DNA of 64,000 nt from SVMC01 sp045628065. GTDB lineage: Bacteria > Bacillota > Clostridia > Oscillospirales > Oscillospiraceae. Each line of letters begins with the position of its first letter. The first letter of the stretch is position 1. Positions 33,787 to 41,768 of this stretch are shown in pieces. The notes beneath the pieces are model-generated. The model was given only the letters and a program-made list of their open reading frames with translations. It ran no database searches and was not told where the DNA came from. A program made the translations under genes and the position numbers. Where the stretch lies: positions 1-64,000 of the forward strand of contig JAZQOW010000107.1 of the NCBI GenBank assembly GCA_045628065.1, read 5' to 3'.

Positions 33787-33849
33787 GCGGTTCCCGCCGA
33801 CAGTTCGAAACCATCCTGTCGAAAAACAAAACTATGGAGTGTGTTACAA
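33787..33849 (+). promoter_or_regulatory. preQ1 riboswitch candidate (class III-like pseudoknot)
   Basis: The short leader folds as GGCGG-ttc-CCGCC, then GACAG (33799-33803)/CTGTC (33816-33820). Its loop base CCAT (33811-33814) can pair with ATGG (33834-33837), the start of the Shine-Dalgarno ATGGAG. An A-rich joiner GAAAAACAAAAC lies between. An H-type pseudoknot that sequesters the ribosome site, in front of queT, is the hallmark of preQ1 riboswitches. The class III form is known from Faecalibacterium and relatives. Class assignment is by memory of architecture, not by covariance search. Confidence 0.72.
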
Positions 33850-34356
33850 ATGAAAAATGAATGGAAGCTTTCTGTGCATCGTCTCACAGCTTGCGGCATT
33901 GTTGCCTGCCTTTATGCTGTGCTGACCATTTCCACCGCTGCCCTGTCCTACGGACCGGTGCAGTTCCGTCTGGCTGAGGCGCTTTGTGTGCTGCCCTTCT
34001 TTGCACCGTGGATGGTGTGGGGCGTGACACTGGGCTGTCTGCTGGCCAATCTGTTCTCCACTGTGTCTGCTCTGGATGTGGTCGTTGGCACGCTGGCGAC
34101 CCTGATCGCCGGCATTCTCACCAGCCGATGCAAGCGAACCCTGCTTGCGCCTCTTCCGCCCGTTATCTGCAATAGCGTCATCGTTGGCGCCATGCTTGCC
34201 TGGGTCTGTGCACCGGAGGCCTTCTGGAGCAGCTGGGGGCTGTTTGCCCTGGAGGTTGGCGCAGGGGAGGCGGCGGTCTGCTACCTCGTGGGTCTGCCGC
34301 TGCTGATTCTCTTCCGCAGACAGGGTCTGGACACCAGACTCCGCGATCTTCCATAA
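33850..34356 (+). CDS. queT: QueT, predicted queuosine-precursor transporter
   Basis: 168 residues, about six membrane helices. ALSYGPVQFRLAEALCVLPFFAPWMVWGVTLGCLLANLFS matches the QueT family, energy-coupling-factor S-components thought to import preQ1 or related deazapurines. The pseudoknot leader supports this. Start MKNEWKLSVHRL, with GGAG 10 bases upstream inside the pseudoknot, so control is probably translational. Confidence 0.9.
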   Translation: MKNEWKLSVHRLTACGIVACLYAVLTISTAALSYGPVQFRLAEALCVLPFFAPWMVWGVTLGCLLANLFSTVSALDVVVGTLATLIAGILTSRCKRTLLAPLPPVICNSVIVGAMLAWVCAPEAFWSSWGLFALEVGAGEAAVCYLVGLPLLILFRRQGLDTRLRDLP

Positions 34357-34363
34357 TCCGACA

Positions 34364-34453
34364 GGGGGACGGTTTTTATGTCCCCTGATTCATGTATAAA
34401 TCATAAATGAACGAAAAATAACGATCAAAGAGGGGACAGGGGAACCGTCCCCT
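34364..34453. repeat. GGGGACGGTT-type palindrome, copy 2
   Basis: GGGGGACGGTT at 34364-34374 pairs with AACCGTCCCC at 34443-34452 over an AT-rich loop, with a second GGGGACAGGGG before the right arm. T-rich sequence follows, so it may also stop transcription from queT. Confidence 0.75.
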
Positions 34454-34470
34454 TCTTATTTATATTGCAT

Positions 34471-34971
34471 ATGAAGACAAAACATTTGACAAGACTCGCG
34501 CTTCTGACGGCAATTGCGCTGACGATTTTCCTTTTGGAGCTGCAAATCCCATCGCCTGTCCCCATTCCGGGTGTAAAGCTGGGACTGAGCAATATCATCA
34601 CGCTCTACTGCGTCTTTGCCTATGGTCCTTGGAGCGCTCTGGCGGTTCTTTTTTGCCGGGTGATTCTGGGCTGCCTGTTTTCCGGGCGGGTGGCGGCGAT
34701 TGCCTATTCTCTGGCAGGCGGCCTTCTCAGCTGGGCGCTGATGTGCGGCCTGAAGAAGCTGGTCACGGAAAAACAAATCTGGGTTTGCAGCGTGCTCGGC
34801 GGCCTGACCCATAATCTGGGACAGGTGCTTGCTGCAATGCTGATCACAGGCACGCCTTCCATTTTTGTCTATTTCCCCGTGCTTGCCGCAACCGGCATGG
34901 CGGCGGGGCTTTTCACCGGGCTATGCGCGCAGCTTTTATTGAAGCGGCTGCATCAGATCGGGCAAAAATGA
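34471..34971 (+). CDS. Gx transporter family protein (heptaprenyl diphosphate synthase component I-like)
   Basis: 166 residues, five or six helices. LELQIPSPVPIPGVKLGLSNIITLYCVFAYGPWSALAVLFCRVILGCLFSG is the family signature (PF07456), an S-component-like membrane protein often wrongly named a heptaprenyl diphosphate synthase subunit. The start at 34471 has almost no Shine-Dalgarno, and a TTG two codons earlier is possible. The palindrome inserted just upstream may have displaced its original signals. Substrate unknown. Confidence 0.8.
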   Translation: MKTKHLTRLALLTAIALTIFLLELQIPSPVPIPGVKLGLSNIITLYCVFAYGPWSALAVLFCRVILGCLFSGRVAAIAYSLAGGLLSWALMCGLKKLVTEKQIWVCSVLGGLTHNLGQVLAAMLITGTPSIFVYFPVLAATGMAAGLFTGLCAQLLLKRLHQIGQK

Positions 34972-34990
34972 AGAAATTGCAAACTTTTTG

Positions 34991-35019
34991 TTGACAAATT
35001 GCCGCAAATGCGGTAATAT
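34991..35019 (+). promoter_or_regulatory. Promoter of rpsF-ssb-rpsR
   Basis: TTGACA (34991-34996), 17 bases, TAATAT (35014-35019). Near consensus, as expected for ribosomal protein genes. Confidence 0.88.
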
Positions 35020-35022
35020 ATT

Positions 35023-35075
35023 CTAGCCTGTGTTAGCAGGCAAATCCTTGCCGCTGCAAGACGGCGGCCAAAAGT
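35023..35075 (+). promoter_or_regulatory. Candidate S6:S18 autoregulatory leader
   Basis: Between promoter and rpsF lie GCCTGtgttaGCAGGC (35026-35041) and TTGCCGC...GCGGCCAA hairpins with CCG trinucleotides. The known S6:S18 leader binds the protein dimer through a CCG-containing stem. Position and elements fit, but the fold needs a covariance search. Confidence 0.5.
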
Positions 35076-35097
35076 CCATAAGGAGGTGCACAAAACA

Positions 35098-35394
35098 ATG
35101 GCTAAGATTTCCGCAAAGTATGAGGTCCTCTATATCATCGACGCTACCCTGGAAGAGGAACCCAGAGTCGCTCTCGTGGAAAAGTTCAAGGCAATGGTTG
35201 AGGCAGAAGGTATCCTGACCGATATCGACGAGTGGGGCAAGCGCAGACTCGCATACCCCATCAACGATATGACCGAAGGCTACTATGTTCTGATGAATTG
35301 CGAATGCAAGCCCGAGTTCCCCGCTGAGCTCGACCGTGTGTTCAAGATCACTGAAGGCATCCTGCGCTCCATCATTATCGCAGTAGAGGAGTAA
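35098..35394 (+). CDS. rpsF: 30S ribosomal protein S6
   Basis: 98 residues, standard length. YEVLYIIDATLEEE, EWGKRRLAYPINDMTEGYYVLMNCE and DRVFKITEGILRSIII are typical. S6 pairs with S18 in the small subunit platform. Start at MAKISAKYE with AAGGAGGTG upstream; a four-residue longer frame is rejected. First in the classic rpsF-ssb-rpsR operon. Confidence 0.97.
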   Translation: MAKISAKYEVLYIIDATLEEEPRVALVEKFKAMVEAEGILTDIDEWGKRRLAYPINDMTEGYYVLMNCECKPEFPAELDRVFKITEGILRSIIIAVEE

Positions 35395-35400
35395 GATACC

Positions 35401-35904
35401 ATGCTGAACCATATCGTTCTGATGGGTCGTCTTACCCGTGACCCCGAGCTGCGCCGTACCGGCAGCGGCCTCGCGGTTGCTTCTTTCTCGCTGGCTGTCG
35501 ACCGTGATTTCGGTAAGACGGAAAGCGGTGAAAGAGAAACGGATTTCATCGACTGTGTGGCATGGCGGAACACCGCTGAGTTCGTGAGTAAGTACTTCAC
35601 GAAGGGCCGCATGGCTGTGGTTTCCGGTCGTCTCCAGATTCGCTCCTGGACCGACAAAGAAGGGAACAAGAGAAGAAGCGCTGAGGTTGTGGTCGATAAT
35701 ATGTATTTCGGCGATTCCCGGCGTGACAGCGCCCCCGGCGATAGCTATGGCGCATCCACCTTTGCACCGGCTGCCCCCGCTGCCCCCTACGGCGGCTACA
35801 GCGCACCGGCTGCTCCCTATGGCGGCTACAGCGCACCCGCTGCTCCCGCTGCCGTCAGTGACTTTTCCATGCTGGAAGAGGATGACGGGCATCTTCCCTT
35901 CTAA
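35401..35904 (+). CDS. ssb: Single-stranded DNA-binding protein
   Basis: 167 residues. OB-fold 1 to about 110 (MLNHIVLMGRLTRDPELRRTGSGLAVASFSLAVDRDF; NTAEFVSKYFTKGRMAVVSGRLQ). A Pro/Ala/Tyr/Gly linker contains two copies of YGGYSAPAAP, and the acidic tip EEDDGHLPF binds partner proteins. Lies 6 bases after rpsF. Confidence 0.97.
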   Translation: MLNHIVLMGRLTRDPELRRTGSGLAVASFSLAVDRDFGKTESGERETDFIDCVAWRNTAEFVSKYFTKGRMAVVSGRLQIRSWTDKEGNKRRSAEVVVDNMYFGDSRRDSAPGDSYGASTFAPAAPAAPYGGYSAPAAPYGGYSAPAAPAAVSDFSMLEEDDGHLPF

Positions 35905-35955
35905 ATCTTAAAATAATGAACTTTTCTCGAAACTTGAATGAAGGAGGAACCACTC

Positions 35956-36189
35956 ATGGCTAACGAAAGACCTCGTCCGCATAAGCGTAAGAAGGTTTGC
36001 AGCTTCTGCGTGGACAAGATTGCCCACATCGACTATAAGGACACTGCCAAGCTTCGCCGTTACCTGTCCGAGCGCGGCAAGATTCTGCCCCGCCGTACCA
36101 CCGGTACCTGCGCTGCTCATCAGCGCCAGCTGACTGTCGCCATCAAGCGCGCTCGTCAGATCGCTCTGCTGCCCTACGTCGCAGACTAA
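35956..36189 (+). CDS. rpsR: 30S ribosomal protein S18 (zinc-binding form)
   Basis: 77 residues. KKVCSFCVDKIAHIDYKDTAKLRRYLSERGKILPRRTTGTCAAHQRQLTVAIKRARQ-type S18, with CSFC and a further Cys as in zinc-containing (C+) copies. Start MANERPRPH after AAGGAGG; an upstream in-frame ATG is rejected. Ends the operon. Confidence 0.97.
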   Translation: MANERPRPHKRKKVCSFCVDKIAHIDYKDTAKLRRYLSERGKILPRRTTGTCAAHQRQLTVAIKRARQIALLPYVAD

Positions 36190-36203
36190 GCCACAATACT
36201 TCC

Positions 36204-36239
36204 GGGACCGCCTCAGAAATGAGACGGTCCCTTTTTTTT
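36204..36239 (+). terminator. Terminator of rpsF-ssb-rpsR
   Basis: GGGACCG (36204-36210) pairs with CGGTCCC (36225-36231), the stem extended by CTCA/TGAG, followed by eight T. Confidence 0.95.
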
Positions 36240-36240
36240 C

Positions 36241-36294
36241 TTGACAAAGGCGGTTTATCGTGATAAACTCAAGTTAGGTTTATTGCGATAAACC
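36241..36294 (+). promoter_or_regulatory. Promoter with two BlaI-type operators
   Basis: TTGACA at 36241-36246 with a -10-like TAAACT 17 bases on. Two palindromes, TTTATCGTGATAAA (36254-36267) and GGTTTATTGCGATAAACC (36277-36294), are 11 bases apart. The first covers the spacer and -10 and the second the start region, a layout expected for autorepression by the BlaI-like protein. Confidence 0.8.
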
Positions 36295-36318
36295 GTTTTT
36301 GAAAGGGTGGTGTGCCAT

Positions 36319-36687
36319 ATGCGTGAATTTGCGCTTGGTGCGGTGCAGCTGCGCTTTGCCAATCTGGTATGGGAGCACGAGCCGATTTCCTCCGGGGCGC
36401 TTGTGAAGCTGTGCGAAGCACAATTCCAGTGGAAGAAGCCGACGACCTACACGGTGCTGCGGAAGCTCTGCGAAAAAGGACTGCTGCAAAATGTGGACGG
36501 CGTTGTGACCTCATGCGTTTCCCGTGACGAGTTTTACGCAGACAGGAGTCGGGAATTTCTCGATGATGCCTATCAGGGCTCTCTCCCGGCGTTCGTGGCT
36601 GCATTTTTGAGCCGGGAGCGGCTGTCTCCTGATGAGGCAGAAGAAATACAGTCTATGATTGATTCTTACCGTTCGGAGGTGGAATAG
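36319..36687 (+). CDS. BlaI/MecI/CopY-family repressor
   Basis: 122 residues. Winged helix (RFANLVWEHEPISSGALVKLCEAQFQWKKPTTYTVLRKLCEKGLLQN) and a C-terminal dimer helix region (FLDDAYQGSLPAFVAAFLSR). Start at MREFALGAVQ after AAAGGGTGGTG. BlaI proteins are cut when the partner BlaR1-like protease is activated. The partner follows after one base, and the operators are just upstream. Confidence 0.9.
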   Translation: MREFALGAVQLRFANLVWEHEPISSGALVKLCEAQFQWKKPTTYTVLRKLCEKGLLQNVDGVVTSCVSRDEFYADRSREFLDDAYQGSLPAFVAAFLSRERLSPDEAEEIQSMIDSYRSEVE

Positions 36688-36688
36688 G

Positions 36689-38284
36689 ATGGAGCGGCTG
36701 TTTTTGGCGGTTTTGAATCAGGCCTATGCGGCCTCGTGGGTGATCCTCGGCATTCTCCTCCTGCGGGTACTGCTTCGCCGTGCGCCGAGGCGAATGGTAT
36801 GTGCCCTATGGGCGTTTGCGGCATTGCGTCTCATCTGCCCGTTTTCGATTTCCTCTGCACTGAGCCTGCTGCCGAACGCCGCGCCGATTCCTGCTGACAT
36901 CGCCATGCAGGCAGAACCTGCGGTGCAGACCGGCATTCAGGCGGTAGATTCTTCTATGAATCCCTTGATTTATGCAGCCTTTGCTCCCTCGGTGGGCGAT
37001 AGCGTGAATCCTTTGCAGATCATTCTTTCGATTGCGGCCATTGTTTGGCTTGCCGGTGTGGCGGTATTCTTTATTGCGGGGGGTGTCAGTGCGCGCAAGC
37101 TGAAACGGCGTGTCCGTGCGTCGATTTCGGAGGACGGCAAGGTTTGGCGCTGTGATGAGATCGCTTCTCCGTTCATTTTTGGCCTGTGGAAGCCGAGAAT
37201 TTATGTGCCGGGCAGACTGCCGGACGGCTGCTTTGATGCGGTGGTCGCGCATGAATTGGCACATCTGCGGCATGGTGATCCGTGGTGGAAGCTGCTGGGT
37301 TATATTCTGCGCAGTATCTTCTGGTTCCACCCGCTTTGTTGGGTGGGTTATTGGTTATTCTGCCGGGATCTGGAGCTGGCGTGCGATGAGGCGGTGATTT
37401 GCACTATGAAACCTGCACAGCGGGCAGATTATTCGCAGGCTCTTTTAAATTGCGGCGTAAATCACTTTGCTATCACACCGCTTGCCTTTGGCGAAACCTC
37501 CATCAGGCAGCGCGTCAAGGCTGTGCTGTCCTATCGGCGGCCAACGGTCTGGATTATCCTTGCAGCTGTACTCGGTTGTGCGGCGCTGGTCTTGTTCTTT
37601 ATGACGAGCAAACCGCAGGTATCTACAACGCAGGCTCCTTTTGAAGAGATACCACCAACCGCTAAACCCAGCTTAGCGCAAAACGATGTGGACGCACAGT
37701 CATTTGTGCTGAAGATTTACCGCGATGGAGCAATCACAGACTATCCGATCTTGGCTGAGGATACGTCTGTACTGGAAGACATCTTAGATATTGAAGGAAT
37801 GGAGGGAAAAAACCCAGACAGTCTGGCAATCCCTGGTTCGGATACATATATATTTGTCCGCGGGGAGACTTGCTTTGTTTTGTCGGATAAGCTTTCCTAT
37901 GTAGACGTTGTTGACAATACCGCGCCATCCTATTCCTGCTATGGGCGGGGGCTGAAAGAAACAGAAACTGCCATCCTGAAAGCGCTGATTGACCGTTATG
38001 TAGCTCCATCCGAAAATCAGTCGGATGTGGCAGAGCTGTGCAGGAGCTATCTTGCGGAAAACTTCAGTGCACAGACGCGCGATACCGTCACCAATTGGGA
38101 TGCGCCGCTGATTCATGCTCTTGATGTGCCGCCGGATGCACAGTGCTATGCATCGATCCAGCCTGATCCCGGCAGCGGGGATTACTGTACCGTTACCTTC
38201 GAGACGACAGAGGATCCCTTGCTTGGACCGATTGCCTTCCTTGTCCGGGGCGAAACGATCATCGGTGCATACTATCGTGAATAA
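36689..38284 (+). CDS. M56-family BlaR1-like membrane metalloprotease/sensor
   Basis: 531 residues. N-terminal helices (about 10-130) surround the zinc protease, with HELAHLRHGD near 190 and ELACDEAV further on, then a helix (VWIILAAVLGCAALVLFF) near 300. The outer domain of about 220 residues (SLAQNDVDAQSFVLKIYRDGAITDYPIL onward) is not a penicillin-binding domain, so it senses something other than a beta-lactam acyl-enzyme. No beta-lactamase gene is nearby. Translation starts just after the repressor stop. Confidence 0.87.
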   Translation: MERLFLAVLNQAYAASWVILGILLLRVLLRRAPRRMVCALWAFAALRLICPFSISSALSLLPNAAPIPADIAMQAEPAVQTGIQAVDSSMNPLIYAAFAPSVGDSVNPLQIILSIAAIVWLAGVAVFFIAGGVSARKLKRRVRASISEDGKVWRCDEIASPFIFGLWKPRIYVPGRLPDGCFDAVVAHELAHLRHGDPWWKLLGYILRSIFWFHPLCWVGYWLFCRDLELACDEAVICTMKPAQRADYSQALLNCGVNHFAITPLAFGETSIRQRVKAVLSYRRPTVWIILAAVLGCAALVLFFMTSKPQVSTTQAPFEEIPPTAKPSLAQNDVDAQSFVLKIYRDGAITDYPILAEDTSVLEDILDIEGMEGKNPDSLAIPGSDTYIFVRGETCFVLSDKLSYVDVVDNTAPSYSCYGRGLKETETAILKALIDRYVAPSENQSDVAELCRSYLAENFSAQTRDTVTNWDAPLIHALDVPPDAQCYASIQPDPGSGDYCTVTFETTEDPLLGPIAFLVRGETIIGAYYRE

Positions 38285-38289
38285 TTGAA

Positions 38290-38327
38290 ACAAGGGCTGC
38301 CTCACGCTATTGTGAAGCAGCCCTTGT
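38290..38327. terminator. Hairpin between convergent genes
   Basis: ACAAGGGCTGC (38290-38300) pairs with GCAGCCCTTGT (38317-38327), with an inner CTCAC/GTGA-like stem. T-richness is modest, better on the minus strand (TTGTTTCAATTATT). Confidence 0.65.
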
Positions 38328-38330
38328 GCA

Positions 38331-38945
38331 TTAATTCAGATCAGCAAGCGCACGAAGTGCGGCAATTTCGGTATCCGTCAGCGGACGGCTTTGGCCGGGG
38401 GAGAGGGCAGAATCCAGCTCCAATCCAGCAAAAGCTTCGCGTTTCAGGGCAACCACCAGGTGGCCTGTGGCCTCCAGCATCCGCTTGACCTGATGGCGCT
38501 TGCCCTCCGTGAGCCACAGATGGGCGCAGAAGACGGGAAGAGAAGGATTTTCCTCCAGTAGCGGCCTGCGAATCGGGAAGACCTGCGGCGCAATATCGGA
38601 AATCCTCCCCTGACTTAAAATTTCAATACGGGCTGGCTTTGTTGGTTCGGGAAGCCCTTTGAGCACCATGCCCTCCCGAATGGCGCGGCACATGGCTTCC
38701 TCCGGCTCTCCGACAGCCCAGAGAAGATAGCGTTTCTCAATCTGCCGCGCCGGGTCGAGGAGGCGATAATTCAGCTTGCCGTCATCGGTCATGAGCAGCA
38801 GACCTTCGGTGTACTTGTCCAGCCTGCCGAGTGGAAAGAGGGTTTTCTGCGCAGAGGCGGGAAAAAATTCCATCACCGTGGGGCTTTCAAGGTCTTTCCG
38901 GGCGCAGACATAGCCTGCGGGCTTGTAGAGCATGGCATAGGTCAT
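38331..38945 (-). CDS. RsuA/RluE-type pseudouridine synthase without an S4 domain
   Basis: 204 residues. The catalytic motif is FPLGRLDKYTEGLLLMTDDG, and EGKRHQVKRMLEATGHLV is the second family motif. Enzymes of this class turn uridines of rRNA into pseudouridine. It starts directly with the catalytic domain (MTYAMLYKPAGYVCA). Last of a three-gene minus operon with overlaps of 4 bases (ATGA, GTGA). Confidence 0.88.
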   Translation of the reverse strand: MTYAMLYKPAGYVCARKDLESPTVMEFFPASAQKTLFPLGRLDKYTEGLLLMTDDGKLNYRLLDPARQIEKRYLLWAVGEPEEAMCRAIREGMVLKGLPEPTKPARIEILSQGRISDIAPQVFPIRRPLLEENPSLPVFCAHLWLTEGKRHQVKRMLEATGHLVVALKREAFAGLELDSALSPGQSRPLTDTEIAALRALADLN

Positions 38946-39820
38946 GGCGTTTTTTCCTTAGCGGGTGCAAGCTCATTGAGCATGGCAAACACAAGGATCA
39001 TCGCGCCGCCCAGAAGCTGGAGCGCAGTGATCGGCTCGCGCAGGAAGAAGACCGATACCAGAACGGACACCGCCGGGTCAATGTAGCTGAGAATCGCTGC
39101 ATTTTGTCCGTCCAGACTGGAAAGCGAGGTGAAGTAAAGGGCATACATGATGCCGGTATGGAACAGACCCAGAATCAGCAGGTTGATCCAGCCGCCGGTA
39201 TGGAGCGATGCCAGCCGGAAGCCGCCGGTGAGCGCCACATAGGGGGTGAGCACCAGCGCGGCAGAGGCAAACTGAATCCAGGTGCGGGTAATGCCGTCAA
39301 TGGCACCTGCCTTTTTGTTGAGCAGCACTACAACAGCATAGAGCAGTGCCGCGCCGAGACCAAATAACAGCCCGATAGAATCCGATGTTCCCCCGCGGCT
39401 GACGCCGATAATCAGCACCAGACCTGCCGTGGAGGCCAGAAAACACAGAATCTGTCTGAGGCACAGGCGCTCCCGGAAGAAAAAGACAGAGCCGAGAATA
39501 ATTAATGTGGGCGCAAAATAGTAGGCCAGCGTGGAGAGCGCCACGGTGGTGTAGCGGTAGGCGGTGAACAGCAAAATCCAGTTAAAGCCCATGGCTGCGC
39601 CGGATAAAAACAGAAGGAGTCCCGCCGTTTTCAGCACGCGAAGCTGCCCCAGCCGTCCGGTCAGCAGAAGATAGAAAAACAGGACGATGCAGGCGATGAC
39701 TGCCCGATAGAGCGCGATCTCAGCAGAGGAAAGCGGTATTCCCTTGACAAAGATACTGATGGTGCCGAAGGCGACCATGGAGATAATGAACATCCATCTT
39801 GCGCGGGCGGCTTGTCTCAC
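38942..39820 (-). CDS. EamA/DMT-family transporter
   Basis: 292 residues, ten helices in two EamA halves (IALYRAVIACIVLFFYLLLTGRL; FRLASLHTGGWINLLILGLFHTGIMYALYFTSL). I chose the GTG at 39820 (RQAARARWMFIISMVAFG), which has AGAGG upstream and overlaps the previous stop as GTGA; the longer frame lacks support. Likely metabolite export; substrate unknown. It lies between two pseudouridine synthase genes. Confidence 0.87.
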   Translation of the reverse strand: MRQAARARWMFIISMVAFGTISIFVKGIPLSSAEIALYRAVIACIVLFFYLLLTGRLGQLRVLKTAGLLLFLSGAAMGFNWILLFTAYRYTTVALSTLAYYFAPTLIILGSVFFFRERLCLRQILCFLASTAGLVLIIGVSRGGTSDSIGLLFGLGAALLYAVVVLLNKKAGAIDGITRTWIQFASAALVLTPYVALTGGFRLASLHTGGWINLLILGLFHTGIMYALYFTSLSSLDGQNAAILSYIDPAVSVLVSVFFLREPITALQLLGGAMILVFAMLNELAPAKEKTP

Positions 39821-40494
39821 AGTGCATTCACCTCTTCGAACAGATTCCAGGGATAGCTTGCCGGAGGCGGGCAGAAAAGATCCACCGTTTTTCCGGTGTC
39901 GGGATGCGGGAAGCACAGGCGGCACGACCAGAGGGAAACATCGCAGTTCTTATCCTTGCTGCCATAGCGGATATCCCCCAGCAGAGGAAGCCCCCGGGAG
40001 GCAAACTGGACGCGAATCTGGTGGGTTCTGCCGGTGTGCAGGCGGACACGGACGAGCGTCAGGGGCTGCCCGTCCTTCTCGGTCTGCGCCAGAACCCGGT
40101 AGCTCAGGCTGGCATCCCGAACGCCTTTTCGCTGCCTGTCCACGACAAAGGTCTTGTTGCAGCGAGAATCGTGGAACAGGAGGTCGTTGAGGGTGGCCGC
40201 GGATTCCTTTGGGCTGCCGCGGAGGATGGCAAGATATTCTTTTTCCAGCTTTCGGTTGGATATCAGGCCGATCAGCTTGCCGGTCACATCCTTCCGCCGG
40301 GAAAACAGCATGAGGCCGCCGACATTCTTATCCAGTCGGTGCACCCCGGAAATAAAATCCGGCTTTCCCTGCCCCCGGAAGGTTTCGCTGAGCAGCTCCG
40401 GCATCCCCCTGCCGCCTGCGGCTTCGGACACAACGCCCACAGGCTTCAGGCAGACCGCAAGGGCGCGGTCTTCATATAGTATTGTTATTTCCAT
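39817..40494 (-). CDS. RluA-family pseudouridine synthase
   Basis: 225 residues from MEITILYEDRALAVCLKPVG, with CAAGGAG upstream. The catalytic motif is ISGVHRLDKNVGGLMLFSR, and LHTGRTHQIRVQFASRGLPLLGD is the second signature. No N-terminal S4 domain. It modifies rRNA or tRNA uridines; target unknown. First gene of the three-gene operon. Confidence 0.9.
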   Translation of the reverse strand: MEITILYEDRALAVCLKPVGVVSEAAGGRGMPELLSETFRGQGKPDFISGVHRLDKNVGGLMLFSRRKDVTGKLIGLISNRKLEKEYLAILRGSPKESAATLNDLLFHDSRCNKTFVVDRQRKGVRDASLSYRVLAQTEKDGQPLTLVRVRLHTGRTHQIRVQFASRGLPLLGDIRYGSKDKNCDVSLWSCRLCFPHPDTGKTVDLFCPPPASYPWNLFEEVNAL

Positions 40495-40510
40495 GTAATG
40501 TGCTCCTTGA

Positions 40511-40541
40511 AAAAGCGGTGTGCCGGCAAACGACACACCGC
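40511..40541 (-). terminator. Terminator after the DUF3810 gene
   Basis: On the minus strand GCGGTGTG (40541-40534) pairs with CACACCGC (40522-40515), followed by TTTTTC. It sits just before the RluA gene. Confidence 0.75.
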
Positions 40542-40548
40542 GGTAATT

Positions 40549-41619
40549 TTACAGCTCTGCATATGTGGGGGTGGTCAAATAGAGATGCCATGCCACCAGA
40601 AGTGTTCCGATCTCAGGCGGCTGTTTTGCATTGCTGTCTGTTTCCAGCTCCTTTTTATCGAGCTTTTCCATCTTGGGGAGCCAGGTCGTTCCCGCAGACG
40701 GTTTGAAGACAAAGCTGCACGCTTCCATATCGGCGCGCAGGCTGTCATTTTCGCCCTCCTGCACGGTCTTCGCAGCAGCTTCATCCACTTCGCGCAGCGC
40801 TTCGAGGCAGAAACGATAGGCCATAAAATTGCCGGAATAGCAGTAATCCGTGCTGTTGGAGGCGATGCAGGAGAGAATGGAGATAAAGGCTGCATCGGAG
40901 TCCCGGGCAATGGACATGCGGTGGGCGGTTTCGGCTGCCATCAGGTAGGGCAGGACGATGTCTTCCTCGTTGGGATTGACACAGCATTCGCCGGTCAGGC
41001 AGCAGAAAAGGCTGGGAATATCGTGCTTGGAGAGGCGGCCAAGCTCCTTCACCGGGGCATAGCTGCCGCCGAAGACATAGCTTGTGCGGATCATGTTCTT
41101 CATGCCGCTGCCAACCTGCTCAGCCAGAGCATCAAATTCGTCAGCTTCAAACAGGCCGTTTTCATCCCGCGAGACTTCCAGTGCAGACTTGTTGGCGGCA
41201 TTGCGGTAGTAGGTGGCTGCCTGACGGAGCTGATCATCGCTGTAGGAGCTTTTCACATCCAGGCGCATGCTCTCCGCTATGGAGGGGGCATAGTAGTTGA
41301 GGCCATACAGTCCGACCCACAGGCAAACAAAAAATGCGGCGGCGGCTGTCATGCCGGAGACCCAGCGCAGGAGATTTTCCTGAAGGATGATATCCAGAAG
41401 CAGCGTGACACCGGCCCAAATCAGCATCACCAGCGCGATCCGCTCCCAGAGAAGATAATCCATCTTCATGGTCAGCTCAGACAGGAAGACCTGCACTTCA
41501 CGCATGATGCCGGGGTAGAACATAAACAGAAAGTCACCGTACTGCCGCGCTGCACGGATCAGCAGGACAGCGGCGGCAAGAAAGGCGGCAGTGAACACAA
41601 ATCGGCGAATGATTCTCAT
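40549..41619 (-). CDS. DUF3810 family membrane protein
   Basis: 356 residues. Three N-terminal helices up to about 115 (FVFTAAFLAAAVLLI, LVMLIWAGVTLLLDII, AAAAFFVCLWVGLYGLNYY), then a soluble domain. PYLMAAETAHRMSIARDSDAAFISILSC looks like a zinc-protease-like HExxH region in degenerate form (AETAH). DUF3810 is common in Firmicutes and Bacteroidota with unknown role. AAAGGG lies before the ATG. Confidence 0.85.
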   Translation of the reverse strand: MRIIRRFVFTAAFLAAAVLLIRAARQYGDFLFMFYPGIMREVQVFLSELTMKMDYLLWERIALVMLIWAGVTLLLDIILQENLLRWVSGMTAAAAFFVCLWVGLYGLNYYAPSIAESMRLDVKSSYSDDQLRQAATYYRNAANKSALEVSRDENGLFEADEFDALAEQVGSGMKNMIRTSYVFGGSYAPVKELGRLSKHDIPSLFCCLTGECCVNPNEEDIVLPYLMAAETAHRMSIARDSDAAFISILSCIASNSTDYCYSGNFMAYRFCLEALREVDEAAAKTVQEGENDSLRADMEACSFVFKPSAGTTWLPKMEKLDKKELETDSNAKQPPEIGTLLVAWHLYLTTPTYAEL

Positions 41620-41768
41620 GACTCGGCGCCCTTTCTTTAGAATGGGGGTTCAGAAAAATACTTTTACACATATATTATAGCACAGCTTTATGAAAATGTC
41701 TTCTCTTTTTTTATAATTGTAAGGGCTGCCAAAAGCTTGGCTGCCCGCAGACTGTAGAAAAACCATGA

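Noticed and set aside
40912..40945. DUF3810 protein as an active zinc protease
   Set aside because: The region resembling HExxH reads AETAH, so the metal-binding motif is incomplete.
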